The notes beneath the pieces are model-generated. The model saw only the letters and a list, made by a program, of their open reading frames with translations, searched no databases and was not told where the DNA came from. From Romanomermis culicivorax (taxonomy: Eukaryota > Nematoda > Enoplea > Mermithida > Mermithidae): a DNA stretch of 64,000 nucleotides. Shown here piece after piece: positions 30,645-42,844 of the stretch (positions are counted from its first letter, which is position 1; each line of letters opens with the position of its first letter). Where the stretch lies: positions 124,001 through 188,000 of the forward strand of contig CAWUHX010000090.1 in the NCBI GenBank assembly GCA_963922205.1, given 5' to 3'. The translations under genes and the position numbers were made by a program.

Positions 30645-32112
30645 GTTGCGAAAAATGTGAAGTTTTAAATCATGGTCAGAGCTGTATATGCCATGTTCAG
30701 ATCTCTGTTTCCTAACCCCAACTTAATGTGGGTAGTTTTTGGACGCTTGTCACTTCCTGTTATTTGTCTATATTTTCGGTCTTTGAAGGTTTGTGATAAG
30801 TTTTTTGCATAGATGAGAAAATCAATATTAGTAGAAGTTTTTCATGCTTTTAGTGTTGTAGTGTAGTTTCAGTATGAAAAATTGTGTGTGTTTGTCTTTC
30901 TTTGTCTTTGGGATCTGTTTCACCACAAAATCCCGTATTAGAAGTAAATTTTCATGAGTTACAAGTCCCTATTACATGAGCCATGTATGATCGTCTCACC
31001 AAAAATCGGAGTTTACAAGCGAGGAATTACAAGTCTACAAGTGCTAGGAGTAACTGTTTCGCCAAAAACTCAAAGTTTACAATTACGGGCCCATGAGTTA
31101 GGAGTGTTACAAGTGACCAATTTTAATAACTTTGGACTTCTCAGTTTTGTGTGATGAGTTACCCATGACTATGATAATGTAAAGACTCATAAAGTCAATG
31201 AGATTTTCATGGAACAAAAGTGGGTCTGTAGGACATATAGCTCAGCAATGCTTGAGCAGTTTTGTCACTTATTTTGTTCCTTTTCTCGAATCATTGTCGA
31301 TACTGGCACAGATAGTGATAGCAGTGATTTTGACTCCTGATAGTGGTGATTGTGACTCTAAGCTCCACACATGCGTGAAGGAAAAAATATTTTGCCAATG
31401 TATCGATTTTAACCTTGATGATTTTGGAGCTCATTTTCGTCTTTCTTGAACAATGGCAGCTGGAACGTATTCTGTCGTTTGATCAAAATCTCCTGTTTCT
31501 TGGAACCAACTGCTGGAAAGTCATTAGTCTGTTGATCATGCGACGTCATTTGAGCAGAATTGATGCAAAATTCAAAAAGAAACTGAATGAATTCAAAAGA
31601 AATTCCAACATCGTCACAGAATAATCGAACCAAACAAACCAAATACTTTCTGATTATAACATCCAATTACAAAAAGACTACAAATTGGGTGCCAAAAAAC
31701 ACCTGTAAAATGGTCATTTCACGAGTCCTATGAAAAACATGGTGAAACACTCTTACTATGGACTCAAAACTCGAAGCACACTAGTAGGTCAAATTTCGTC
31801 ATTCACAGCTTGCTGTCCCTTGCCTATAGCTCCTCCAGTGAAGCTGGTGAAACTTATTTACTTGTAGAATTCAACAGGTACTACTCCTAAGACTCATAAT
31901 GTAGTCGTGAAAACCTGTCACCTGTAGCTTGTAGATCACCACCTGTAGCAGGAGTGGAGCTGGTGAAACTCACTTACTGGCGGAATGTGACACTTGTAGT
32001 GAGACTTGTAATGATGTAGTGAAACGGGCATCTGGTCGCTTTTTGGCCACGGGCTAGTATATTATAGTTGTGTGTCATTTATGGCTCAATGCCACCATCA
32101 GTAGTTTGTATA

Positions 32113-32713
32113 TGTTGGGGATGTGCTTACGGCAGTAGCAATCCCACATCTATGCGAAATTGGTGAATCGACAAAGTTACGATTCGACCGAAAAAGAGAA
32201 ATGTGGATTATTCTTTCATTCTCATACTTTTGGTGTGTCCTGGGCGAGTCGCGTCCGTTTTATATTGTATTGTTCTGTTACGCCTAGTAAAGGCAAGCTT
32301 CGACAGCTCGACACCCAAATTTACATAATGGTATTATTATTATTTTTTACTTATTATTTTATTCTTGCGCATTAAGTGGAAGGGGGAGCCGCATTACATG
32401 GGAGCCAAAGCCAAGGTAAAGCCCCAGCTCTTTTGGATATTATTATAGTGAGTTCTCTTTATTTGTGTAAACCTTTAGGAGGCATCTGGGGAGACGCTGA
32501 GTGCCCTTCGATTGCAAGAGTTAGAGTTTCCAGTTACTCATTAGTGACTGAAGGTTGTGTTTATTTCTGCTCAAGAACTGTTGCACTGTGTGTAGTTGAT
32601 TGCTAATAGGAAGCTCCTTTGAGTGACCTACAGTAGTCAGTTGGATACAAGCCAATAGGACTTGAGTTATATTGCAAACGTCTTTTGACCTAAGCAGAGA
32701 AGTAAACATAACA
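32113..32713 (+). mobile_element. Solo LTR (601 bp) with TATA duplication, absent from the paralogous unit
   Basis: Begins TGTTGGGGATGTGC and ends AAACATAACA. It is flanked by TATA at 32109-32112 and 32714-32717. Unit 2 has the uninterrupted site near 37827 (gtagtttgtatatttcatt), which proves an insertion. An internal TTTTATATTGTATTG could be the LTR TATA region. Confidence 0.8.
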
Positions 32714-34179
32714 TATATTCTACTTTGACTTTACATTCATGATTATGTCACGATGTTGGTCACCATGTGTACAGTAAATATATGAACTTATCCTCGTCCT
32801 TGTCTCAATTTTATCAAACCCAATTACCTTTTGATTCTATTGTATGATTCTTAAAAGTCATAATTCAGCATGCAGGATGATTTACCATGGACTAGTTTAT
32901 CAGAAAATGCCCCAATAGGGTAGAACAAAGAAGAACATACTTGCTTGGATACTTGCCAAACTTGAAAAATTAGTGGACTAGATTTTTGAGAACTTCGCTT
33001 ATAGTTTGGAACTCCACTGTGGGAGCTTTCATCAGCTAAAATTCGATGCCTATCAACATGGAAGCAGCATGTGGATGTCATGTATGACTTGATCAATGCC
33101 CAACGCATGCATGACAAGTAATTCAAGGATGCTGAAAAGAACCAGATCATGTACACACATCCTACAATCTTAAGCAAAGATTATTACGTACGTGTGGCTA
33201 CCCATCCAGAATTCTCTTACGTTGGTTGTCACTTTCAAAAAAAATTGTTTTAATATTTGAGCAAAAAATGGATTAAAAGGGTAAAGCATACAAAAAAGTT
33301 TTTCAAAAGCTCCTCATTCGGCCATAGCTATAATATAATATATTTGCAGCCATATGCCTTTAAAAATGATTTGTGCCACTAAAATGATCAACGATGTCAT
33401 TGGTGGAAGGCCATTGTGGGTCACCCGTTTATTGAAAAAAGTGAGCAAATAATTTTTCATAAATGTTTGTTTCTGTACTTATGCCGCTGCACGTTGTAAT
33501 AGATCAAGGCTTGCCACAACATCAAGGCAACTGGTTGAAAGAGTTAAAGATCTGTGAACCCATGCAACGCGTGACCCAGAAGGTAAGGGGCTGGATTCAA
33601 TTACAGAATCCTATATTTAACAGTGCATTCTAGAAATTAATAAATAATGTAAATTTTGTTATTTGCTTTTTGAATTATTATTTTTATTCTCGTTATCATT
33701 TTAATTCAAATCAATGATTTTTTCCATCATTTTTTCTCGAATGCTTTTTCGCAAGTGGCTCACTTTAGACAATCATTAATATTTTGGGAAAATGAAATTT
33801 AATGTATAACTAATAGTTTCGAAAATTCGTGTTCATTAAATTGAGTGTTTCTCACTTTCCGAAACTTTTTATCATAATTATTAGAATAAACAGTGTGCCG
33901 CTTAATGGGTTTTACTGCACTGTTTTTTAGAATATGCTGTCTCTTTGCAGACACCATTTATTAACATTTAGGACTTTATCAGGTCAAATTTCAATCAAAT
34001 CTTATTCTTCATTCCTCCCCGTAGTTTTAACATGCCACGTTTCATCCTCAAACAAGCACATACCATAAATCCTCATCTATAAGTCACCCTCGAATATCTA
34101 GATTCTCAAATGCTTCGGACATGCCAATCTTGTACACCTTGTTGTTGTGATTGTACAATTGTATTGTAGTTGTAAAGAT

Positions 34180-35645
34180 GAAGGTAAAGATAAAGATAAA
34201 GATAAAGATAAAGATAAAGATAAAGATAAAGATAAAGATAAAGATAAAGATAAAGATAAAGATAAAGATAAAGATAAAGATAAAGATAAAGATAAAGATA
34301 AAGATAAAGATAAAGATAAAGATAAAGATAAAGATAAAGATAAAGATAAAGATAAAGATAAAGATAAAGATAAAGATAAAGATAAAGATAAAGATAAAGA
34401 TAAAGATAAAGATAAAGATAAAGATAAAGATAAAGATAAAGATAAAGATAAAGATAAAGATAAAGATAAAGATAAAGATAAAGATAAAGATAAAGATAAA
34501 GATAAAGATAAAGATAAAGATAAAGATAAAGATAAAGATAAAGATAAAGATAAAGATAAAGATAAAGATAAAGATAAAGATAAAGATAAAGATAAAGATA
34601 AAGATAAAGATAAAGATAAAGATAAAGATAAAGATAAAGATAAAGATAAAGATAAAGATAAAGATAAAGATAAAGATAAAGATAAAGATAAAGATAAAGA
34701 TAAAGATAAAGATAAAGATAAAGATAAAGATAAAGATAAAGATAAAGATAAAGATAAAGATAAAGATAAAGATAAAGATAAAGATAAAGATAAAGATAAA
34801 GATAAAGATAAAGATAAAGATAAAGATAAAGATAAAGATAAAGATAAAGATAAAGATAAAGATAAAGATAAAGATAAAGATAAAGATAAAGATAAAGATA
34901 AAGATAAAGATAAAGATAAAGATAAAGATAAAGATAAAGATGATAAAGATAAAGATAAAGATAAAGATAAAGATAAAGATAAAGATAAAGATAAAGATAA
35001 AGATAAAGATAAAGATAAAGATAAAGATAAAGATAAAGATAAAGATAAAGATAAAGATAAAGATAAAGATAGAGATAGAGATAAAGATAAAGATAAAGAT
35101 AAAGATAAAGATAAAGATAAAGATAAAGATAAAGATAAAGATAAAGATAAAGATAAAGATAAAGATAAAGATAAAGATAAAGATAAAGATAAAGATAAAG
35201 ATAAAGATAAAGATAAAGATAAAGATAAAGATAAAGATAAAGATAAAGATAAAGATAAAGATAAAGATAAAGATAAAGATAAAGATAAAGATAAAGATAA
35301 AGATAAAGATAAAGATAAAGATAAAGATAAAGATAAAGATAAAGATAAAGATAAAGATAAAGATAAAGATAAAGATAAAGATAAAGATAAAGATAAAGAT
35401 AAAGATAAAGATAAAGATAAAGATAAAGATAAAGATAAAGATAAAGATAAAGATAAAGATAAAGATAAAGATAAAGATAAAGATAAAGATAAAGATAAAG
35501 ATAAAGATGAAGATGAAGATGAAGATGAAGATGAAGATGAAGATGAAGATGAAGATAAAGATAAAGATAAAGATGAAGATGAAGATAAAGATGAAGATAA
35601 AGATAAAGATAAAGATAAAGATAAAGATAAAGATAAAGATAAAGA
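34180..35645. repeat. (GATAAA)n hexanucleotide satellite, 1.47 kb
   Basis: About 240 nearly perfect GATAAA units, with a GATGAA variant block near 35508-35600. It keeps K-D, I-K and L-S/Y-L dipeptide frames open for 500-600 codons on both strands. These are repeat artefacts, not proteins. Confidence 0.97.
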
Positions 35646-35663
35646 GATAGGGATAGGGATAGG

Positions 35664-35925
35664 GATAGGAAGAAAATGAAAGAAAGAAAATGAAAAAAGA
35701 AAATGAAGGAAAGAAAATGAAGGAAAGAAAATGAAATAAAGAAAATGAAAGAAGGAAAATGAAAGAAAGAAAATGAAAGAAAGAAAATGAAAGAAAGAAA
35801 ATGAAAGAAAGAAAATGAAAGAAAGAAAATGAAAGAAAGAAAATGAAAGAAAGAAAATGAAAGAAAGAAAATGAAAGAAAGAAAATGAAAGAAAGAAAAT
35901 GAAAGAAAGAAAATGAGAGAAAGCA
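35664..35925. repeat. 14-bp satellite (GAAAATGAAAGAAA)n
   Basis: About 18 copies of a 14-bp unit directly following the GATAAA array, then GA-rich sequence to about 36050. Confidence 0.9.
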
Positions 35926-36556
35926 ATAGAAGATATGAAAGAGAAAAGATAAGGAAAATAAAACTTAAAAAAATGGCGGAAAGAAAAATGGCACAAAGAA
36001 AAGAAAGATGAAAGAAAGAACGACCAAAGGTATAAAACTTATGAAAGAGACGATTTTCAGAACCACAAAACTGGAATGTTTATCATGTGTGCAAAATTTC
36101 TAATAGTATTACTTCGTCTTATGCGACCTAGGGCTCAGCAGACAACCAGAAAAATGTAAGATTTTGCTTCATATTGATACTGTTTGAAGGTATTTAGAAA
36201 ACATCATAAATTTTTCCGATTCACCACCTATTCATCATATCGCATTCTATTTCCCATGCATCTACATCAAAATGATAATTACAATGGAAGCACATTTATT
36301 CAAATTAAAATAAATCTCGATGATTTATTGATTATAAAATATGTGAGGTAAAAAAAATTATCATATCAATTTGAATGATTTATGGCATCATAATGTCCCT
36401 GATGAATATTAATCCCATTGCCAAGCGTTTGATTTTCCATTTTATATATACATTTTTTTCGAACTTGCACACTGAGTATGCAAATGAGTACTTATGGAGT
36501 TAGCATGATATAGAAAGCTGATTTGAATGGCGTTCAACTAACAATCATTTGTAGTC

Positions 36557-37531
36557 ATGGCTGATATCAATTTTAGCTCCATCCCACCACCACCAAGCAT
36601 TTTTAACCATTGTCATGGACAGCATATACTAGTATATGCGCTAGTAGTTTCGGTACTGATGTTGCACATATTTCTTATATTCAGGATAAAAACCAAAGAA
36701 ACATTGTCCAAATTGAGCTTCTTTACATACGTCCTATTTGGAAATATATCCCTATGCTTATACATGGTCGGTTATTTATTACAAGCACTTATAGTATGCT
36801 GTTCGGAATCAGCATACCAGTGGATGATGACCAGATCCAATTGTTTCTTAATTAATACCTTTGCATATGGATCACTATTCTTCTACGAAGACTCTTTGCT
36901 GCTCCTGTCATTCGATCGTCTTTTGGCTTTCATTCAGCCATTAAAATACCGTAATATGAAAACTAGACAAGCAATTATGAATTGCGCTTATATAATATGT
37001 CTGAGTGTGCTATTGCTTTTAACGATATATTTGTATACGAAATTCAATGATGAACCAGTCTATTGTACGATGACCATTACTGGACTGAGCTCGACAGCAT
37101 TGCGATTTATTTTGATAATACAACAATCGATAAGAATAGTGGGATTAGCTCTTAATTTAGTTCTCTATTCCCGTAAATGTATACATTCACAGCAATCATC
37201 GACGAGTAACGAACAAAAACGATGGTTAACAGCATTCAAAGAAAATCAGAAGCCATTTTTCCGACAATTGCTTTTCATCACAATTAGCAGTTTCGTATTG
37301 AGCTTGCCATTTTTCATAGTAGAATTTTGTTCAGCATACATTTCGGATGCCCTTGAACAGAAATTATTTCGTAGTATTGCAGTGGCGTTGCAATTCGCTG
37401 CATTTGCAGCTGATGCAATCTTTCTCATTATTTTCAACAAGCAAATTAGACCCAGTGGTTGGCCTTTTTGTAAATTTCACAGTTCCACTGTTCAACCTAC
37501 CAGGGGTACGAATCTCGAGTTGGTGAATTGA
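36557..37531 (+). CDS. Serpentine (7TM) receptor, intronless, unit 2 paralogue
   Basis: 324 residues, the same length as unit 1 and about 85% alike by eye, with no gaps. Conserved landmarks are MADINFSS at the start, LLSFDRLLAFIQPLKY after helix 3, FNDEPVYC in loop 2, FFRQLLFITISSF entering helix 6 and a C-terminal GTNLELVN. Differences are mostly conservative or in the N-terminus. It has an intact frame, so both copies are probably functional or recently so. Confidence 0.85.
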   Translation: MADINFSSIPPPPSIFNHCHGQHILVYALVVSVLMLHIFLIFRIKTKETLSKLSFFTYVLFGNISLCLYMVGYLLQALIVCCSESAYQWMMTRSNCFLINTFAYGSLFFYEDSLLLLSFDRLLAFIQPLKYRNMKTRQAIMNCAYIICLSVLLLLTIYLYTKFNDEPVYCTMTITGLSSTALRFILIIQQSIRIVGLALNLVLYSRKCIHSQQSSTSNEQKRWLTAFKENQKPFFRQLLFITISSFVLSLPFFIVEFCSAYISDALEQKLFRSIAVALQFAAFAADAIFLIIFNKQIRPSGWPFCKFHSSTVQPTRGTNLELVN

Positions 37532-38017
37532 ATTGTGATGAATGTGAAATTAAAAATGTAGTAAGATTCTTCACATGTCTGGTTTACCTTTCTATTTTCT
37601 TACAGCGGGTTTGTGATAAGTTGTATTCAAATTTCTTTATTTGTGGAGAATTTTTTTCATAGATGAGAAATTCATTATTAGTACTAGTTTTTTGCTTTTT
37701 TGGCACTGTATTTTACTTTGTTTGAGATTGTTTGTGTTCGTCGTTCTTTGTCTCTTGTCACTTTTTAGGCTGCAGGCGAATGTATTATAGTCTCGCGTCA
37801 CTTGTGGTTTGATGCCATCATCAGTAGTTTGTATATTTCATTACGATATTACGTTTATGATTATGTCACACATCATGTACAATAAATATATGAACCTATC
37901 GTCATCCTGGTCTCAAATTTTTCAAGCCCAAACATCTTTTGATTCAATGTGTGACGTTGAAGAGTCTTATTTTAGCATGGAAGAGTATTTACCACGAACT
38001 AGTTTATTAGAAAATGC

Positions 38018-38195
38018 CATGATGGTGTCACGTGTCGCACGGCCCTACATCACTCCTTCGTACCAATTGCAACACTGGCTCGGTAGTTCAATCAGAAGAA
38101 TGCTGCACTATAGTCACAGAGACCCGGGTTCGAATCCTGGTCGAGCATTATTTTTCCAACAGTGTTTGGCGATGGTTACGATGGCAACGCCTTTA
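38018..38195 (+). mobile_element. tRNA-like insertion in the unit 2 flank
   Basis: The paralogous flank in unit 1 (32918-32935) lacks about 175 bp found here. The insert holds a tRNA-like block, 38082-38151: an acceptor-type stem GCTCG / CGAGC, an A-box-like TAGTTCAATCAG and a perfect B box GGTTCGAATCC. The putative anticodon stem is only partly paired. It may be a SINE head or a decayed tRNA gene. Confidence 0.55.
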
Positions 38196-38321
38196 CCCAT
38201 TATGTATCAATGGGTACAAAAAAGAATAATATACTTGCTTGGATAGTCGCCAACCTAGAGAATGGAGAGGATCTGATTTCGGAGACTTGATTTAAAATTT
38301 GAAACCCCACTTTGTGAGCAT

Positions 38322-39131
38322 TTGTCTGCTGAAATTCGATGCCTATCAACATCGAAGCAGCCACTGGACGTTGAATATGACTTGATCAATGCCAAATGCA
38401 CGGCTGACAAGCATTTCAAGGATGCTGAAAAGAACTACATCATGTGCAAACATCAATCTGATGCAAAGGTTATTAGCACACTATTGCTGTTAGTGATATA
38501 TTTGTACATAAAATTCAATGAGAAACCAGTATACTGTATGATGACGGTTACCGGACTGAGCTCAACAGCATTGCAATTAATTTTGATAATTCAACAATTC
38601 ATAAGAATAGTTGGATTAGCTCTTAATTTAGTTCTCTATTCCTGTAAATTTATACATACACAAAAATCATTAATGAGTAACGACCAAAAACAATGGTTAG
38701 CTGCATCCAAAGAAAACCAAAAGCCGTTTTTCAGACAATGGCTCTTCATCACCACTAGCAGTTTTGTATTGAGCTTTCCATTTTTCGTAGTCGAATTTGT
38801 TTTGGCATTCATTTTGGACACTGTACAATATAAAATATTTTGCAGTATGGCTGTGGCATCGCAATATAGTGCATTTATTGCTGATGCAATCTTCCTCATT
38901 GTTCTCAACAAGAAAATTAGACCAGCTGGTTGGTGTTTATGTAAATTTCCCAGTTCCACTGTTCAACCTACCATGGGCACGAATTTCAGGTTGGTTAATT
39001 TAATTGGGAGAAATATGAAGTTCAAAACATGGAAGAGCTGTGTATGTTGTAGTGTGTTTCCACCCATTTTGCTATTCATTTGTAAATTTTGTCGATTTTT
39101 GTTTAAGGCCCGCAGGTACAAAGTGGAGTGA
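38322..39131 (+). pseudogene. Chimeric receptor fragment, unit 3 (TM5-7 only)
   Basis: A 269-codon open frame made of three pieces. The first ~46 codons come from the unit 2 3' flank (homologous to non-coding 33040-33170). From about 38460 it is homologous to receptor residues 148-324 (helix 4 end to C-terminus, with FNEKPVYC, FFRQWLFITTSSF and NKKIRPAGW). The normal stop after LVN is lost (TGA to TTA in context), so the frame runs on and its last ~29 codons are read from LTR-A at 39045. It lacks helices 1-3 and the DRL motif and is very probably a pseudogene. Confidence 0.75.
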
Positions 39132-39583
39132 GTGACGCGGACCATCGACAGTCGTCTTACTGTAGCACATGTCAGCATGTGTGCGTTTTTGGGCTCCCAA
39201 TATATTGTTATTCGTGTTTATATTATTGGTATACTTTATGCATACTCCCTCACCTCCCAGTGCGCTCGGCCTTTCATTATGTTTTTCTCATAGCACTTGA
39301 GAGTGATTGTCATCTCACTTGCCTCATTTTGTATTAGTAAGCGTAATTTTGTGTCAGGTAAAATTTGGAGAGAATTCTCCTTTCTTCCTTCCTTATTCAA
39401 ATTGAGAGATGGATTAAGGGAATAACCTTTCCTTAATTTGTGGGTAATTAGTGTCGGGTTTAAGTACATTAATTAAGTTTAATAGGGTAAGCATGGGTGT
39501 TGGAAATACGTGCATTAAGGACGAACCCTGGAATGCCACTCCTGCCTGAATCAGCAAGCCCAGACTCATTTACAAATATGACA
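39045..39583 (+). mobile_element. LTR-A solo LTR (539 bp), TGTA duplication
   Basis: Starts TGTTGTAGTGTG and ends AATATGACA. It is flanked by TGTA at 39041-39044 and 39584-39587. Unit 1 shows the empty site just after its receptor stop (near 30688). The matching interior includes TGTAGCACATGT and TTAAGGACGAACCCTGGAA, shared with 42921-43460 and 44380-44971. Confidence 0.85.
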
Positions 39584-39904
39584 TGTATATGTATATTGGG
39601 TTAACCTCTGTTTTCTTTCCACTGCAACATAATGTGGCTAGCTTTGGAAGCTTCTTTTTCTGCTGTTTCATAATTTACAGCTGTTCAGTTTCCCCAAATA
39701 AGTTATGCATCACTATGATAATGAAAGGACTCATAAATTTGATGTCATTATCCCAGAACAAAAGTGAGGACTCATAGCTCAGTTGTGGTTGTATTTTTTC
39801 ATTCATTTTGTTCCTCCTATCTCAAATTATGGTGAATACTAGCAAAGATAGGGATTGTGATGATCAGCTCCACTGATGCGTAGATGCAAAATTTTTTGGC
39901 AATA

Positions 39905-40470
39905 TGTTGTAGTGTGTTTCCACCGATTTTAATAAATTTCATAACATTGTGTCATTTTTGAAGAAGTGCCTGCAGGCACATCTCCAACTGAATGTAGTGG
40001 ACCATTCTAGGGTAATTACTGTAGGTCTCAGATTCTGAAGGTGTGTGGGGGAGTTTTTTCGATTATTAGCCACTTGCTCCCCATGCATTCAGTTCTGTGC
40101 TGGAGTTTCAATATTGACCACCGCCACTTCTTCATATTTGTACTGGTAATATTGCGTAATCCCCATTGTATAGTAAGTGTGTGTTTTTATCGTAAATAAA
40201 ATTGGAAGGAGAACGTTGCTCTTTTTCTAAGAAAGTAATTGGTTTCAACTCAAACTGGAAAATTGAAGGTTTAAAATTTTGGATATTAGTATCCCGGCTA
40301 ACTCCTTCCTCTCGTCCTTTAAGAGTAAGTGTGGGAGGGTTGAAAGTTTATGCATTAAGGATGATCCCTGGCTATCTCTCCTGCCAACTCTAATTCTCTT
40401 CCGACTCACGGACTAGCAAAGATAATGGCCCAACGGATTCCTAACCCCCCATCTATTTTCAAATATAACA
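39905..40470 (+). mobile_element. LTR-A, diverged solo LTR (566 bp)
   Basis: Starts TGTTGTAGTGTGTTTCC and ends AAATATAACA. The flanks are AATA and AACA, one mismatch from a 4-bp duplication. Unit 1 at about 31395 has the uninterrupted flank. The interior resembles the old copy at 3113-3781 more than the younger copies, so there are subfamilies. Confidence 0.7.
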
Positions 40471-41370
40471 AACAGATCAATTTCGACCTTCATGATTTTG
40501 TAGCTCGTTCCACCCTTCTCAAACAATGGTATTTGAAATGTATCATGTTTTTGCTTGATCAGCACCTTCGTTTCTTGAAACCAACTGCTAAAAAGTCAGT
40601 TATAAGTTGATCATGCAACGTTGTTTAAGCAGAATTGATGCAAAATTCAAGAGGAACATAAAAATTCAAAAGAAATTCCAGTGTCATGGCAGACTACTCA
40701 AATCAGACAAACCAAATATTGCTTTATTACAACATGTGATCACAACATCGGGTTACAAAAAGATTATGAATGCCTGTACAGTGATTGACAAATTAACCCC
40801 ATACAATGGTCATTTTACGAGTCCTACGAAAAGCAAAACATGATGGAACACTCTTACTATGGACTTATGACTCACTGTCACTCATAGCTTGTTGTCTGTC
40901 GCCTGTAGCTTGTAGCTCACCACCTGTAGCAGGAGTGGAACTGGTGAAACTCACTCACTCGTGGAATTCGGCACTCGTAGTACTCATAAGACTCATGATG
41001 ACGTTGTGAAACGGGCCCCTGGTTGCTTTTGGCCACTGGCCAGTGTATTATAGTTGTGCATTTTTTACAGTTGATGATGGACGCCCTCATAAGCTGCTCA
41101 TATTTAATCTCGATTTTAAATTCATGATTCTGTTATGATGCTGGTCACTCTGTGTAGAATAAATATTTGAACTTATGCATTTCCTTGTCTCAACTTTATC
41201 AAACACGACCATCTATCGATTCAATTAAGTGCAGTCTTGAGGTTTTGTTTCACCACAGGACAGTTCGTGACTCAGGTCAAGGATACCATTTTCAAAATTG
41301 AAATCACTCCCTAATGTTCAGGGAGTGGAATGTTTCCTTACTAGAATCAAGGCGTCCTGTTCATTTAATA

Positions 41371-41765
41371 TGAGTGTCACGATGCCCACATGCTGCCATC
41401 ATGCATTTCCTGTGAACTTGTAGACTTGATCTTTCACACTTAAGTCATGGCCCCAGACCAGGATTTTTGTGATGATCACTGCTGCACTTGCTCAGCCAAT
41501 GCACGGCTGTGCAGTTGGTGGTAGATCAGCGCTACCATCCAAAGTCCGAGAACTGTTACATGGTGACTGTACCAGGGGGCCCCCTTGTCCACCTCGGCAG
41601 GGGTTGATGAGCACATGCAGCCTTCGTGCATCCTTCTCTAAACCCATAGACTCGATGTTTTGCATCCAAGTCACGACTCCACTGCTGCACTTGCTCAGGC
41701 AATGCAGGGCTGTGCAGTCAGTGGTATATCAGTGCTACCGTCCACTGTGCAAGAACCAGAACAAT
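41371..41765 (+). mobile_element. TRIM-B: LTR, short internal, second LTR
   Basis: The first LTR ends GAGAACTGTTACA at 41560. It is followed at once by TGGTGACTGTACCAGGGGG, a primer-binding-site-like TGG start, then a purine-containing stretch and a second, 5'-truncated LTR to about 41765. The LTR bears GTGCAGTTGGTGGTAGATCA, matching all other TRIM-B copies. Confidence 0.65.
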
Positions 41766-42844
41766 TGTGGGGCAATGCATGTCACAATGTAGAAGCAACC
41801 AGTTGAACAGAGTTAGGATCTATGAATCCCTGTAACACACCTGATCTGCTTGTGATCCCAAAATTACGGGCCTGCATTCATTTGAAAAATCCTACAAATA
41901 ACACACAGTTCCTTCTATATACTAACAGTTTATGCAAATTTAGTTATTCGGCTACAGCCGATACTAGTATGAAGTTGCTCAGCAGCAAAACCTCAAGCAA
42001 AATTGACCAATTAGATTCATGCCGTCTTCACTCAGGCGTGAACTGACAAAACGATCAAATCTGAACTACTTGCACTCGCATAATGGACCATTCTGCTTTG
42101 GCTTACTGTAGCGATTGAATGAGTGGCCCAGGATGTTTTCTAAACTAGCTGCTCAACTGCATCTGTACTATAGCAGATTCGTCGATTTCTAGCCGATTGT
42201 ATCATTGAGTTTTGCTATTTTATGAATTTTTGAATTTCATTGTATTTTAGACTATTATTCGAAAGCTTATTGACATTTCTGTTGAAATTTTCAAATTAAT
42301 ACTTTTTCATCATTTTTTCCCGTAGGTTTTTTCACAAAGTGTTTACTTTTAGCAATCATGAATATTTTTGGCAATATGAAAATCAGTTTAACACTAAATT
42401 ATGTTGGAAATTTATGTTCATCGAATCACGTCGTTTTTCGGAGATTTAGGACATTTATACTGTAACTATCTCAATAAATAGCGAGCTCCTTGCAGGGCTT
42501 TTCAATCGTTTGGTGCACTTTTTATTAGAGGGTGGTGTCTCTGCAGGTGGGACGCCGTTTAGAAAAATTTTGCACTTCATCATGTCACATTTAAATTTAA
42601 ACTTGTTTTTCTTCATTCATGGAATTTCAACTAGTAACTTTTCATCATCAAACAAACGCATATTGTTTTAATTAGTGAACAAAGCGATGAAATTTTTGTC
42701 ATATTCTTTTTCAAGACCAAATTTCAAGAATTGATATTTCTGACCATGTGAGCCTATTTTTTCAGGTAAAAAACATCTTCCATCATGGCACTCATTAGTT
42801 CCTTGAGAATATCATATGATATGATATACTTTAAGGAGAGGTAT

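Larger units (their letters stand above)
28741..34090 (+). repeat. Segmental duplication, unit 1 (receptor gene plus flanks)
   Basis: The upstream flank (28720-29640), the gene and a long 3' flank all have counterparts in unit 2 (36030-38460) or unit 3 (38460-42670). Examples are 'acatttaaattctgg' and the TATA-like 'attataaaatatgt' upstream, and downstream 'cgatgcctatcaacat' (33043 and 38341) and 'catgattatgtcac' (32732). A 601-bp solo LTR is specific to unit 1. Confidence 0.75.
36030..38460 (+). repeat. Segmental duplication, unit 2
   Basis: Collinear with unit 1 from the 5' flank through the gene. The 3' flank is shorter, lacking the solo LTR and about 2 kb of unit 1 sequence. It runs into unit 3 at about 38460, inside what would be codon 148 of the receptor. 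Confidence 0.7.
39584..42670 (+). repeat. Segmental duplication, unit 3 flank
   Basis: It matches unit 1 downstream sequence, for example 'actatgataatg..aggactcata' (39713 vs 31166), 'gatgattttg' (31419 vs 40491) and 'cttcattc' near 42612 vs 34008. It contains inserted LTR-A (39905) and TRIM-B (41371) copies. No gene. Confidence 0.65.

Noticed and set aside
34098..35996. Very long open frames (500-630 codons; Lys-Asp, Ile-Lys, Leu-Ser or Leu-Tyr dipeptides) on both strands
   Set aside because: They are produced by the (GATAAA)n and GAAAATGAAAGAAA arrays, which contain no stop in several frames. No unique sequence, start context or splicing supports them.
39907..40470. Small frames within LTR-A copies as genes
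   Set aside because: No conserved reading frame between LTR copies.
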